DNA from: Asaia bogorensis_B
Lineage (GTDB): Bacteria; Pseudomonadota; Alphaproteobacteria; Acetobacterales; Acetobacteraceae
Reading direction: 5' to 3' (one strand)
DNA length: 64,000 nucleotides
Assembly: GCF_900465315.1 (NCBI RefSeq)
Contig: NZ_UBIX01000013.1
The notes below the pieces were generated by a model. It worked only from the letters and a program-made list of their open reading frames with translations, searched no databases and was not told the DNA's origin. Position numbers and translations under genes: made by a program. Below, one piece after another: positions 25,301 through 34,454 of the stretch (the first letter of the stretch is position 1; each line of letters starts with the position of its first letter).

Positions 25301-26858
25301 CGTGACCCTCATTTCGCCGCCGCCGCATCATGACATCTATTCCATCGAGGATCTGGCTCAGCTCATCTATGACCTGAAGCAGATCAACCCGGAGGCGACT
25401 GTCACGGTCAAGCTCGTGGCCCGTACCGGCATTGGCACCATTGCCGCTGGCGTGGCCAAGGCGAAGGCGGATGCGATCATGATCTCGGGCCATTGCGGTG
25501 GCACGGGGGCGAGCCCGCAATCCTCCATCAAATATGCGGGTCTCCCCTGGGAAATGGGGCTGACCGAAGCCAATCAGGTGTTGACGCTCAACCGCCTGCG
25601 CCATCGCGTGACCCTGCGTACCGATGGCGGTCTCAAGACAGGTCGTGATGTGGTGATGGCCGCCATGCTGGGTGCCGAGGAGTTCGGCATCGGCACAGCA
25701 GCGCTTGTTGCCATGGGCTGCATCATGGTGCGCCAGTGCCATTCCAATACCTGCCCGGTGGGCGTGTGCGTTCAGGACGAGGCGCTTCGCGCCAAGTTCG
25801 AGGGCACACCTGAGAAGGTGATCAATCTGTTCTCCTTCATTGCCGAGGACGTGCGCAACATTCTGGCCGAGCTTGGCTTCAAGAGCGTTGAGGAAATCAT
25901 CGGCCGTACTGATCTGCTGCGTCAGGTTTCGCGCGGCGCGGATTATCTGGACGATCTGGATCTGAACTCGCTGCTGGTTCAGGCCGATCCGGGGCCGGAT
26001 GCACGTTATTGCACCCGTGAGGGCCGCAACGAGGTGCCGGAGACGCTCGACGCGCAGGTCATCGCCGATGCAACGCCGCTTTTCGATCATCGCGAGAAGC
26101 TGCATCTGCACTACACGGTGCAGAACACGCATCGCGCCATCGGCACGCGCGTTTCGTCGCTGATCACCCGCAAGTTCGGCATGAAGACCCTGCCTGAGGG
26201 GCATCTGACCCTGCGCCTGCGTGGCTCGGCCGGTCAGTCGCTGGGTGCTTTCGCAGTGCAGGGCCTCAAGCTCGATGTCGTGGGCGATGCGAACGACTAC
26301 GTTGGCAAGGGTCTATCGGGTGGCACCATTGTGGTTCGTCCGTCCCCCACCGCACCGTGGCGGTCGGAAGACAACGCGATCATTGGCAATACCGTGCTTT
26401 ACGGTGCCACCGCCGGGTCGCTTTTCGCAGCCGGGCAGGCAGGCGAGCGCTTTGCTGTGCGTAACTCGGGTGCGACAGCCGTGGTCGAGGGCTGTGGTTC
26501 CAATGGCTGTGAGTACATGACTGGCGGTACAGTCGTGATCCTCGGCCATATCGGCGATAATTTCGGTGCCGGCTTTACGGGCGGCATGGCCTTCGTTCTC
26601 GACAAGGAAGACATGTTCGAGCGCCGTGTGAACCCGGATACGCTTCTCTGGGCGCGTATCGAGCCCGGCAGCGTATGGGAAGAGAACCTCCGTTCGCTTG
26701 TGCAGCGTCATGCCGATGAGACCGGCAGCGCCTATGCAGCCGAGCTTCTGCATCGTTGGGATCGTGTATTGTCGCAGTTCTGGCAGGTCGTTCCGCGCGA
26801 TTATGCCCGCATCATCGGCTACGAACTGCCGGGCAAGCAGGAAGCGCTTTCCGCCTGA
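22338..26858 (+). CDS. gltB: Glutamate synthase (NADPH) large subunit
   Basis: A 1506-residue glutamate synthase large chain. Domains in order: an N-terminal Ntn glutaminase whose nucleophile Cys30 (RDACGVGLVAA) is exposed after removal of a 29-residue propeptide; a central domain; the FMN-binding synthase domain; the 3Fe-4S cysteines (1134, 1139 and 1144, in QCHSNTCPVGVC); and the C-terminal GXGXG beta-helix. The frame is open upstream to 22128, but ATG 22338 (MTEKSFIQSY) after the gltD stop is the sensible start. A hairpin follows the stop. Together with gltD it forms the main ammonium assimilation route beside glutamine synthetase. Confidence 0.97.
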   Translation: MTEKSFIQSYQDNVRALEGLYDPTMERDACGVGLVAALDGKRRRDVVLAGIAALKALWHRGAVDADGKTGDGAGIHVEIPQDFFAEAIHSAGDDHIEGRIAVGMIFLPKTDLAAQEAGRAIIESEILDFGYGIYGWRQVPIDTACIGEKANATRPEIEQIMVRNRLNRSEADFERDLYVIRRRIEKAAAAAQVDLYVCSLSCRSLIYKGMFLAENLTDFYPDLLDERFVSRFAIYHQRYSTNTFPTWKLAQPFRRLAHNGEINTLSGNVNWMRSHETRLANAELDPYMSDLKPVVQAAGSDTAMFDNVFELLTHAGRDAPMAKTLMVPASAGGNAAMTDKHRALFSYCNAVMEPWDGPAAICATDGRWVVAGLDRAGLRPLRYTITQDDLLIVGSEAGMVRVQDANTRMKGRLGPGETLGLDLQEAKLYAPQELLDLLAERQDFTAWTKHIRNISSVVRGDVAEPVLFSADQLRRRQLAMSLTHEEMETILHPMVETSAEAIGSMGDDTPLQVLSSTYRGLAHYFRQGFSQVTNPPIDSLREMNVMSLVTRLGNLGNILDQSPEQCDLLQLPSPVLTTGEFEALRNFCGKDGATVDCTFRAADGEAGLRDAIARIRHEAEDYVRGGCTHLFLSDEGQNEERVAIPMILATAAVHIHLVRQSLRTFTSLNVRSSDVMDVHGMAVTVGVGATTVNPYLAQECIADRLQRGLFGDLTLREAVERYRKALDKGLLKIMSKSGISIVSAYRGGYNFEAIGLSRALVAEFFPGMPSRISGIGLPGLARNALKAHETAYAGGVDALPIGGLYKLRRKGEVHAFSGQLIHMLQTAVSTDSFSLFKRYADAVRRQPPTALRDLLDFRRVREPISVEDVESITSIRRRLVAPGISLGALSPEAHETLAIAMNRIGAKSDSGEGGEDASRFTPRENGDNASSKIKQVASGRFGVTAEYLNNCSEIEIKVAQGAKPGEGGQLPGFKVTELIGKLRHATPGVTLISPPPHHDIYSIEDLAQLIYDLKQINPEATVTVKLVARTGIGTIAAGVAKAKADAIMISGHCGGTGASPQSSIKYAGLPWEMGLTEANQVLTLNRLRHRVTLRTDGGLKTGRDVVMAAMLGAEEFGIGTAALVAMGCIMVRQCHSNTCPVGVCVQDEALRAKFEGTPEKVINLFSFIAEDVRNILAELGFKSVEEIIGRTDLLRQVSRGADYLDDLDLNSLLVQADPGPDARYCTREGRNEVPETLDAQVIADATPLFDHREKLHLHYTVQNTHRAIGTRVSSLITRKFGMKTLPEGHLTLRLRGSAGQSLGAFAVQGLKLDVVGDANDYVGKGLSGGTIVVRPSPTAPWRSEDNAIIGNTVLYGATAGSLFAAGQAGERFAVRNSGATAVVEGCGSNGCEYMTGGTVVILGHIGDNFGAGFTGGMAFVLDKEDMFERRVNPDTLLWARIEPGSVWEENLRSLVQRHADETGSAYAAELLHRWDRVLSQFWQVVPRDYARIIGYELPGKQEALSA

Positions 26859-26866
26859 GCGGACAG

Positions 26867-26904
26867 GGCATTACGGGCGCGCTTCAGGCGATGCCCGTAA
26901 TGCC
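26867..26904 (+). terminator. Probable terminator hairpin after gltB
   Basis: GGCATTACGGGC (26867-26878) pairs perfectly with GCCCGTAATGCC (26893-26904) over a 14-base loop, nine bases after the gltB stop. The downstream sequence TATTCATAG is only moderately T-rich, so efficiency is uncertain, but position and stem length favour a terminator. Confidence 0.6.
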
Positions 26905-27029
26905 TATTCATAGCCAAACAGGCATATATTGCCTCTGAATATCTATTTTATTACCGAAAAGTCATTCGGTAGGGTCTAGCCCTCTCCCTCGGTCAGTAGA
27001 TCGCAGGGTCTCTTCTTCGAGGGTTATTC

Positions 27030-28316
27030 ATGCCGTCTCAAGTCTCGACTTCAAAGGGCGTGGCATCATCGGTCGCCGCTCTGGCCCTGTTATCGAGCGT
27101 CTTTTTCATGTGGGGCTTTGCGACTGTCCTCAACGACATTCTCGTTCCCCACCTGAAGGCTGCCTTTTCGCTCGACTACACCGCCTCCCTTCTGGTGCAG
27201 TTCTGCTTCTATCTTGGCTATCTGGTCATATCCCTGCCTGCCTCGCGTCTTGTTTCGGCCCTTGGCTACAAGAACGCGGTCATCCTCGGGCTTGTCGGCA
27301 TGGCAGCGTCCTGCCTGCTTTTCATCCCTGCAAGCGCGTTTTTCTCCTACGGGTTTTTTCTGGTCGCGCTGTTTCTGCTGGCTGCGGCCATCACGCTGCT
27401 TCAGGTTGCAGCCAATCCGTATGTGGTGGTGATTGGTGACGAGGCTTCGGCATCGAGCCGCCTGACAATGGTTCAGGCGTTCAATTCGCTCGGCACGACG
27501 CTTGCGCCGCTGTTTGGCGGTATCCTGATCTTCGGGCGCAGCCATGAGAGCTCGACAGGCGGCCAGCTTGCCGAGACGGCGGGGCAACACATCCAGGACG
27601 CCCAGATGGTGCAATTGCCGTACGGGCTGATCGCACTCGTGCTGCTGGCCATGGCGCTGGTTGTCTGGCGGTTCCCATTGCCGTCCATCGATGCGGGCAG
27701 CCGCAAGGTGGCAGCCGCCGGGACGCAGCACAGCGTGTGGCGTCATCGCAATCTGTTCTGGGGTGTGCCCGCCATATTCCTCTACATGATCTGCGAGATC
27801 GGCATTGGCAGCACACTGGTGAATTTCATCTCACAAAAACAGATTGGCGATATGAGCCATGCCCAGGCAGCGCATTACGTGGCCTTTTTCTGGGGTGGGG
27901 CCATGGTGGGGCGCTTTGTCGGTGCGGCACTCATGCGGCGTGTCAGCCCGCATCTGATGCTGGGTCTCGCCAGCCTTGCCGGGGCCATGCTCATTCTGGT
28001 GGTTGTCTCGTCGAGTGGCGGGCTGGCCATGTGGGCGTTGCTCCTGACCGGGCTGTGCCACTCCATCATGTTCCCCACGATCTTCTCGCTCGGTGTTGCG
28101 GAACTCGGCCCACAGACAGAGCAGGGGGCGGGGTGGCTCATAATGGCCATTGCCGGTGGGGCAGCTGCGATTTTCCAGGGCGTGCTGGCAGACCATATCG
28201 GTCTATCCCTGTCCTATCTCCTGCCCTTTGTCTGTTACCTCTACCTTCTTTTCTATGCCAGCTGGGGGTCCGTGCCGCGCCGCCATGCGTCGGTAACCCG
28301 GGAGACAATATCATGA
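27030..28316 (+). CDS. FucP-family sugar:H+ symporter (glucose/galactose or related)
   Basis: A 428-residue major facilitator with 12 predicted membrane segments, of the fucose/glucose-galactose symporter (FHS) group. Typical marks are FFMWGFATVLNDILVPHLK at the first span, QFCFYLGYLVISLPAS, VAANPYVVVIGDEASASSRL and, in the C-terminal half, MFPTIFSLGVAELGPQTEQGAG. These match GluP/FucP transporters that move hexoses with protons. The stop overlaps the ATG of the next gene (ATGA), an aldose 1-dehydrogenase, so the substrate is probably galactose, arabinose, glucose or fucose. Which one cannot be read from sequence. Confidence 0.88.
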   Translation: MPSQVSTSKGVASSVAALALLSSVFFMWGFATVLNDILVPHLKAAFSLDYTASLLVQFCFYLGYLVISLPASRLVSALGYKNAVILGLVGMAASCLLFIPASAFFSYGFFLVALFLLAAAITLLQVAANPYVVVIGDEASASSRLTMVQAFNSLGTTLAPLFGGILIFGRSHESSTGGQLAETAGQHIQDAQMVQLPYGLIALVLLAMALVVWRFPLPSIDAGSRKVAAAGTQHSVWRHRNLFWGVPAIFLYMICEIGIGSTLVNFISQKQIGDMSHAQAAHYVAFFWGGAMVGRFVGAALMRRVSPHLMLGLASLAGAMLILVVVSSSGGLAMWALLLTGLCHSIMFPTIFSLGVAELGPQTEQGAGWLIMAIAGGAAAIFQGVLADHIGLSLSYLLPFVCYLYLLFYASWGSVPRRHASVTRETIS

Positions 28317-29242
28317 TCAGGATTGCCGTTATCGGCGTCGGGCAGATCGCGCGTCAGCAGCATCTTCCCGCCCTTGCTGCGAGTGCGGCCTATCATCTGG
28401 CGGCGGCGGCATCACCCGTGCCGGTCACGATGGAGGTGCCGGTATTTGCATCCATAGAGGCCTTGATCGAAAGTCATATCGACATCGATGCCGTCGCTAT
28501 CTGCACGCCGCCTTCCATGCGTTATGATCTCGCCATGCAGGCGCTTGAGGCGGGGTGGCATGTGCTGCTCGAAAAGCCTCCGACCCTGACGCGCAGCCAG
28601 GCGCAGGCGCTGCTGGCCGAAGCGCGTCAGCGTGGACTCACCCTGTTTGCAGCATGGCACTCGGTTCATGCGGCGGCGGTGCCGAATGTTGCAGCTTTGC
28701 TCAAAGAGAATGACCCGGTCAGGGTGGAGATCAGCTGGAAGGAAAATGCCGATAAATGGCATCCTGGCGCTGATTGGCTGTGGCGTCCGGGCGCGCTGGG
28801 GGTTTTCGATGCAGGGATCAATGCCCTGTCCATTCTCTGTGCCGTCAGCCCCGAGGCACTCGTCTTCGAGCAGGCCTCACTTGATTTCTTTGCGCAGCAG
28901 CAGGCACCGGCGCGGGCCCGGCTGGCGCTTGTCGGTGCGCGGACCCGCTGCCCCATATCGGCCAGTTTCGACTGGCGGCATGAGCGGGAAAACGAGATAT
29001 GGGAAATTATCTGGACCATGCCGGATGGGGCGCAGCTTCTCATGTCGGAAGGGGGCGCGAGGCTCTCTCTGGGAGGAAAGGTGATGCCCCTCGCCGAAAG
29101 TCGCGAATATGACGGGGTGTATGACAGCTTTGCGGCGCTGATCACGGCACAGGACTGCGCCCTCGATCTGAGACCGCTGGATATCGTGACCGAGTCACTG
29201 GCCTATGGGACACGTCATCACCAGTCCGATGATTTTCAATAA
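28313..29242 (+). CDS. L-arabinose/D-galactose 1-dehydrogenase (Gfo/Idh/MocA family)
   Basis: A 309-residue NAD(P)-dependent oxidoreductase. It resembles the Azospirillum brasilense L-arabinose 1-dehydrogenase, which also oxidises D-galactose, along its whole length as I remember it: VIGVGQIARQQHLPAL (nucleotide-binding), AICTPPSMRYDLAMQALEAG, HVLLEKPPTLT, LFAAWHSVHAAAV, WKENADKWHPGADWLW and GVFDAGINALSI. The product would be the sugar lactone, opening a non-phosphorylative route. The ATG at 28313 overlaps the symporter stop by four bases; a longer open frame back to 27737 is only the shifted reading of the symporter gene. No lactonase or dehydratase follows directly. Confidence 0.85.
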   Translation: MIRIAVIGVGQIARQQHLPALAASAAYHLAAAASPVPVTMEVPVFASIEALIESHIDIDAVAICTPPSMRYDLAMQALEAGWHVLLEKPPTLTRSQAQALLAEARQRGLTLFAAWHSVHAAAVPNVAALLKENDPVRVEISWKENADKWHPGADWLWRPGALGVFDAGINALSILCAVSPEALVFEQASLDFFAQQQAPARARLALVGARTRCPISASFDWRHERENEIWEIIWTMPDGAQLLMSEGGARLSLGGKVMPLAESREYDGVYDSFAALITAQDCALDLRPLDIVTESLAYGTRHHQSDDFQ

Positions 29243-29289
29243 GTATGTAATACAATTTGTCAGATTTGCCGATCATCTACGTTTTCTAG

Positions 29290-29330
29290 CCTGCAGCGCC
29301 TGAAATCCGATGGATCTCAGGTAATGCAGG
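29290..29330. other. Two-step hairpin between the sugar module and the macroglobulin gene
   Basis: CCTGCA (29290-29295) and CCTGA (29299-29303) pair with TCAGG (29317-29321) and TGCAGG (29325-29330), each side interrupted by a three-base bulge. It lies 48 bases after the dehydrogenase stop and 73 before the next start. There is no T run; it may be a factor-dependent terminator or part of the next gene's leader. Confidence 0.35.
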
Positions 29331-29402
29331 CACTGGATACTTGCCTTTCCTTCCTGCCGGGTCCATCAAAATTCCCTCAGGTCAGATAAAGAGGCGTGGT
29401 CC

Positions 29403-32400
29403 ATGACGCGGAAATTCCCCGGTATCCCTGCAAGGGTCGCAGTGCGTTGCGCGCCGCTTCTCGGTTCGGTGCTCATCAGCGTTCTGGCCTCGGGGGCCGC
29501 GTTTGCCGCGCCCATGCAGTTTCAGCGCAGTCTGCTCAATACCGGGGGTAAAAGCCCGGAGTTCTGTCTGCGCTTTGCTGCGCCGCTCGATAGCCAGGCA
29601 GGCCCCCATTATGCCGATCATGTGCAGATCACGCCCAGCCTGAGGCCTGAAATCTCGCTGCGCAACCGCGATCTGTGCCTTGGTGGTCTGGCCTGGGCCA
29701 CCCGATATAACGTTACGCTCACCAGCGGTATGCATGATGCGCGCGGTAACGTGCTGGCTGATCCGGTGGTGGTCAGCATGGCGACGGGTGACCGGACACC
29801 AAGCCTCAGTCTTGCAGGTGAGGGCTTTATCCTGCCCCGTCACAGCGTGGCCGGCCTTGATGTGCAAACTGTCAATATCGAGCGTGTACGTGTAAGTGTG
29901 TGGCGCCTGTCGCCTGCAGCGACCCAGAGCATGACCAGCGATGAGAGTTATCCCCGCGTCGATACGGGCGTCACCTCGCTTGAGGGCTATGAATTCAACA
30001 ATCTGCGCGAAAAACGACTGAGCCAGATCTGGACCGGCACGATGGATACGCCGGGCACGCGCAATGCCACGACCGTCACGGCCTTTCCGATCGCGCGTGT
30101 GATTGCGGGCAAGAAGCCTGGGCTTTACCTCGTTACGGCTGAAACCGCGCGCACGCCCAAGGCCGATAGCCGTATCGCTGCGCCTCATACCCCGCCGCGT
30201 ACCAATGACAGCTATGATGAGAGTGAGAGCCTCCCCATTGCCGCGCATTGGGTGAATGTGAGCGACATGGCGCTCACCACCATGCGTGGCGCGGACGGGC
30301 TGCATGTCTTCGCCAGAGCGCTATCGACGGCTCTGCCCATGAAGGGCGTCTCGATACGGCTCGTGTCTCAGGGGGGGGATGACCTTGGTCAGGCCCTCAG
30401 CGACGCAACGGGCGGCGTTGCGTTTCCCGTTGGACTGATAAAGGGCAAGGGGGCGGATCAACCGGTTTCGCTCATCGCCATGAGCCCGACGGGCGATTAT
30501 GCCACGTCCTCCCTCACTCAGGCGTGGTTCGATTTCTCCGACCGCGGGGCTGAAGGGCACAAGGCACCGGGGCCGCAACAGGCAGTGATCGCGACTGATC
30601 GCGGCATCTACCGTCCCGGCGAGACCATCAATACGACCCTGATCCTGCGCGATGCGCAGGGCCGTGCGCTGCCGGATCTGCCGCTCGACCTCGTCTTGCG
30701 TCGACCCGATGGCGTGAAGGCGCAGACCCTTCACTTAACCCCACAAGCCTCTGGCGGCCTTGTGACCAGCCTTGCCCTTTCGGCCGCAGCGGCAGCGGGA
30801 AACTGGACACTTGAGGCCTATGTCGATCCCACGTCACCGCCCGTGGGACGCGCCTCGGTTCTGGTGCAGGATTTCGTCCCCCAGACCATCGCGGTCGATG
30901 CCACCCCGGCCAGCCCTTTCATAACCGAGGGGCAGAAGCTCGGCATCGCGGTTGAAGGGCGCTATCTCTACGGCGCCCCGGCTGCGCATCTGAGGGGAGA
31001 GGGCGTCTTGCGTGTCATGCGTGATGAGGCGCCCGTCGCAGAGGCGAAAGGCTTTGTGTTCGGATTGCAGACCCAGAATTTCAGCCCTGACCAGCAGAGC
31101 CTTGCAGTACCCGATACGGATGATTCAGGCCACGCTGCACTGAGCGTCCTGCCCGAAATCCCCAATGGGCTCACGCTGCCGCTCAAGGCAGAAATCCGCC
31201 TCAGCCTGTTCGATCCTGCCGGGCGCAGTGTCAGCAAGATCCTGACGCTGCCCATTCGTCGCAACAGGCCGTTGATCGGTGTGCGTGTCACCCCACCTGC
31301 AAGCGGGGGAGAACTGGAAACCCGCTCGGTCCCCGTTGATGTGATCGCGCTTAATCCCGACAACAAGGCATTGGCCAATCACGCCCTCAAATGGACCGTC
31401 GTGCGTGAAAACGAGACCTATGACTGGATCAGGATCAGCCAGGGTTGGCACTTCATTCGTCATGTCATTGATGAGCCGCTCCAGAATGGCACGCTGACAA
31501 CAGATGCCTCGGGGCGGGCGCATTTTGCGACCGAACTGGATGGCGGGCGCTATCGCGTCATTCTGAGTGACCCGCAAAGCAACGCCGCGAGTTCATCCCG
31601 CTTCGCTACGGGCTGGTGGTCGGATTCCACCGAAAAGCCCAACGCGCCTGATCGCCTGAGCCTGACCGTGCGCGACAAGATCCTGCCGGTGGGTGGTGAA
31701 ACCATTGTGCATGTGCAGGCGCCTTTTGCGGGCGAAGCACAGATCGTGATTGCGACAGACAAGGTCGAGAGCACGAAAACGGTGACCCTGCCCAAGGGCG
31801 GACTTGATATCCCGGTGAAAGCGGAAGCGGGCTGGCCCGGTGGCGCCTATGTGCTCGTTACAGCCTATCGACCGCTCGATACGCCTGCGCGTCCGCATGA
31901 GCCGTCACGGGCGGTGGGGCTTGGCTATATCGGTCTGGACCAGTCGGCGCATCACCTCAAAATCGCACTCGATGCACCGGCTGTGCTGAGGCCGCAGGGT
32001 CACGCAGTGCTTCCCCTGACCGTCACGGGGGGCAGGAAAGTTCATCTCGTGGTCTCGGCGGTGGACCAGGGTATTCTCGCCCTGACGCAGTGGAAGCTGC
32101 CGGATGCGTTCGATCTGGTTTATGGGCGTCGCGCCTTTGCGCTCGATATACGCGACAGCTACGCGCATCTCATGACTCCGGTCGGACAGGGCGGCGAGAT
32201 TCGCGAGGGTGGTGATGAGGGCGGCGATGGTGGGGGCGGGCTTTCTGTCACGTCCACCCGTATCGTCTCGCTGTTCTCTGGCATAATCACCACGGATGAC
32301 GCGGGTCATGCTGCCATACCGCTGGATATTCCCGATTTCGAGGGCACGTTGCATCTGATGGTCACGGCCTGGTCGGACGACGCCCTGGGCGCTGCGGAAT

Positions 32401-34454
32401 CCGACGTGCTCGTTCGTGATCCGGTCTTTGCCGATCTTACCCTGCCGCGTTTCCTGGCGCCGGGTGACGTGACCGACAGTCTGGTCTCGATCGTCAATAC
32501 GGAAGGCGAGGCTGGACGTTATACGGCAACCCTGAGCGCCACAGGGCCGATCCGCATCACGGGGGCCGGGCATTTCGAAGCCAATCTTGCAAAGGGTGCA
32601 CGCCAGTCGTTTCGTGCCGGTTTGCAGGCCGGTGACTCGGGCATCGCCCACATGACGATCAGGGTGCAGGACAAGGCCGGTCGGCCTGTGTTGACACGAG
32701 GCTGGGATCTTCAGGTCAGGCCGGGCCATCTGCCCTTCACCCGCTCGGTGGTCAAACCGCAGGCACCCGGTGAAAGCTACGAGGCTTCGGCCGATCTGCT
32801 AGCGCCGTTCGAGCCCGGAAGCTCGCAGGTGACGCTGGGCTATTCCGGGGTGCACGGGATTGACACGATCGGCCTGCTTCAGACGCTCGAGGCCGGATAT
32901 GGCACTGACAGCGTTTCGCTTGCAGCCTCGGCACGCGGGCTTCTGGCCTTCAAGGGACACGATGAGCTGGCACGGCTGACCGTGCCCGAAGGGGCAGATA
33001 AACGGATCAACAGTGCCATTGCCATGCTCGTCGACCGCGAGGATGCCGGCGGGCGTTTTGGCTCATGGCGACTGAATGATGGCCGCCTGTTCCCCTGGGA
33101 GCAGCTCTATGTGGTCGATTTCCTCGTCCATGCGAAAGAGGCTGGATACGGGGTGCCTGCGCCGGCGCTCGATCGTGCGCTGGACTGGCTGGAGACCTCC
33201 CAGGCCCAGAGTCCCGGGGATGCGAGCCGGGATGAACGCAATAGCGAAGGCGCGGTCACGCCTGAGACACGCGCCTACGCGCTCTATGTTCTCGCCCGGG
33301 CGGGAAGGCTGGATATCGGTGCCCTGCGTGCGCTGGGTGACCGTACGACGGCAAGGACAAGCAATGGCGTATCGCGTATCTATTGGGGTGACACGGCAGC
33401 CAACGCGGCTTTCGCCGATGCGCTGGCGCTTGGACATCTCGCCAGTGGGCTCTCGCTGGGGAATGAGCGTGGCATGAGCAACACGCTGTTCGGGATGGCG
33501 GTCGATGCCCTTGGCCCCGTCCGGTCGGGTCGTCCGGCGCCTTCCGATCCGTTCTACTGGATCTATCTGCGTGATCTGGGCGGTCTTGTGCCGCTGGCGG
33601 CAGAGAGTGGCAACAAGGGGCTTGCGCAGAAACTGACCGATCGCTTCGGCCAGCTCGATGTCTCGCTCTCGTCACTGCCTGCCGAGACCACAACAGCAAT
33701 GCTCGAGGCGGCCCGCGCCATGGAACGCCCCGACCCGGCGCGCGGGATTGCCGTCAACGGCAAGGAGATGCCCCGTCCCATCGCCATGCCTGTTGCCCTC
33801 GCGCCCGAGCCATCGGCACTGCAGGGTTATCGCCTGACCAATACCGGCACGACCCCGCTCTGGCTGACGGAAACCGTGACGGGCACCCCGCGAGAGGCAC
33901 CGGACCCAGTCAACGCGGGAATGACCCTTCGTGTATCCATGCTGACCATGAGCGGCGACCCGTACGATCCTGGTCAGGGGCATCAGAATGACCGGTTCAT
34001 CGTGCTGGTGCAGGGTGAGGCGCAGGACCGGAACGCGCATCATTGCCTTCTGACCGATCTGCTTCCGGCAGGCTGGGAAATCGAGAGCCTCGTGCAGGCA
34101 CACGGGCATGGCATGGGTCGTGACCGGGACGGTGATGAGGGAACCGACGATGATGACGGGCGCGAGGCTTCGCAATCGGGTGGCTCCATGTTTGCCTCTC
34201 TGGGCGAACTCACCGTGCCGCATCATGTCGCGATCAGGGATGATCGTCTGACGGTCGCTTTCGATATCGCTGGCGGATCCTATCGCCCGAGCGATGCCGA
34301 TCTGCTGGGCTCGAATGCCTTTCGTCTGGCCTATATCGTGCGCGCCGTGGCGCCGGGGCAGTTTCTGCGCCCTGAAACGATGGTGAAGGACCGTTTCAGC
34401 CCATCAGTGATGGCGCGCAGTGCTTCGAGCCGGATTGTCATTGCCCCACGATGA
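29403..34454 (+). CDS. Alpha-2-macroglobulin-like protein lacking the thioester motif
   Basis: A 1683-residue exported protein with a signal peptide (LLGSVLISVLASGAAFAA). It has successive MG domains (IATDRGIYRPGETINTTL is the typical MG2 opening near residue 398), a glycine/aspartate-rich segment REGGDEGGDGGGG and an A2M core domain (FSGIITTDDAGHAAIPLDIPD, then RFLAPGD), followed by the alpha-alpha toroid. Bacterial A2Ms trap proteases in the periplasm through a Cys-Gln thioester. At the aligned site (LEAGYGTDSVSLAASA) the expected C-x-E-Q is T-D-S-V, and the protein has only three cysteines, none near an EQ. It is coupled to pbpC by an ATGA overlap, as in the E. coli yfhM-pbpC pair. Confidence 0.9.
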   Translation: MTRKFPGIPARVAVRCAPLLGSVLISVLASGAAFAAPMQFQRSLLNTGGKSPEFCLRFAAPLDSQAGPHYADHVQITPSLRPEISLRNRDLCLGGLAWATRYNVTLTSGMHDARGNVLADPVVVSMATGDRTPSLSLAGEGFILPRHSVAGLDVQTVNIERVRVSVWRLSPAATQSMTSDESYPRVDTGVTSLEGYEFNNLREKRLSQIWTGTMDTPGTRNATTVTAFPIARVIAGKKPGLYLVTAETARTPKADSRIAAPHTPPRTNDSYDESESLPIAAHWVNVSDMALTTMRGADGLHVFARALSTALPMKGVSIRLVSQGGDDLGQALSDATGGVAFPVGLIKGKGADQPVSLIAMSPTGDYATSSLTQAWFDFSDRGAEGHKAPGPQQAVIATDRGIYRPGETINTTLILRDAQGRALPDLPLDLVLRRPDGVKAQTLHLTPQASGGLVTSLALSAAAAAGNWTLEAYVDPTSPPVGRASVLVQDFVPQTIAVDATPASPFITEGQKLGIAVEGRYLYGAPAAHLRGEGVLRVMRDEAPVAEAKGFVFGLQTQNFSPDQQSLAVPDTDDSGHAALSVLPEIPNGLTLPLKAEIRLSLFDPAGRSVSKILTLPIRRNRPLIGVRVTPPASGGELETRSVPVDVIALNPDNKALANHALKWTVVRENETYDWIRISQGWHFIRHVIDEPLQNGTLTTDASGRAHFATELDGGRYRVILSDPQSNAASSSRFATGWWSDSTEKPNAPDRLSLTVRDKILPVGGETIVHVQAPFAGEAQIVIATDKVESTKTVTLPKGGLDIPVKAEAGWPGGAYVLVTAYRPLDTPARPHEPSRAVGLGYIGLDQSAHHLKIALDAPAVLRPQGHAVLPLTVTGGRKVHLVVSAVDQGILALTQWKLPDAFDLVYGRRAFALDIRDSYAHLMTPVGQGGEIREGGDEGGDGGGGLSVTSTRIVSLFSGIITTDDAGHAAIPLDIPDFEGTLHLMVTAWSDDALGAAESDVLVRDPVFADLTLPRFLAPGDVTDSLVSIVNTEGEAGRYTATLSATGPIRITGAGHFEANLAKGARQSFRAGLQAGDSGIAHMTIRVQDKAGRPVLTRGWDLQVRPGHLPFTRSVVKPQAPGESYEASADLLAPFEPGSSQVTLGYSGVHGIDTIGLLQTLEAGYGTDSVSLAASARGLLAFKGHDELARLTVPEGADKRINSAIAMLVDREDAGGRFGSWRLNDGRLFPWEQLYVVDFLVHAKEAGYGVPAPALDRALDWLETSQAQSPGDASRDERNSEGAVTPETRAYALYVLARAGRLDIGALRALGDRTTARTSNGVSRIYWGDTAANAAFADALALGHLASGLSLGNERGMSNTLFGMAVDALGPVRSGRPAPSDPFYWIYLRDLGGLVPLAAESGNKGLAQKLTDRFGQLDVSLSSLPAETTTAMLEAARAMERPDPARGIAVNGKEMPRPIAMPVALAPEPSALQGYRLTNTGTTPLWLTETVTGTPREAPDPVNAGMTLRVSMLTMSGDPYDPGQGHQNDRFIVLVQGEAQDRNAHHCLLTDLLPAGWEIESLVQAHGHGMGRDRDGDEGTDDDDGREASQSGGSMFASLGELTVPHHVAIRDDRLTVAFDIAGGSYRPSDADLLGSNAFRLAYIVRAVAPGQFLRPETMVKDRFSPSVMARSASSRIVIAPR

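Noticed and set aside
24564..26204. A 546-codon open frame on the minus strand inside gltB
   Set aside because: It is antisense to a highly conserved gene in GC-rich DNA, where long antisense frames are expected. The predicted protein is His- and Arg-rich with no recognisable domain.
33091..33105. WEQ in the macroglobulin (RLFPWEQLYVV) as a possible remnant thioester
   Set aside because: It lacks the Cys two residues before EQ and lies about 60 residues beyond the aligned thioester position. WEQ is a normal part of the toroid in this family.
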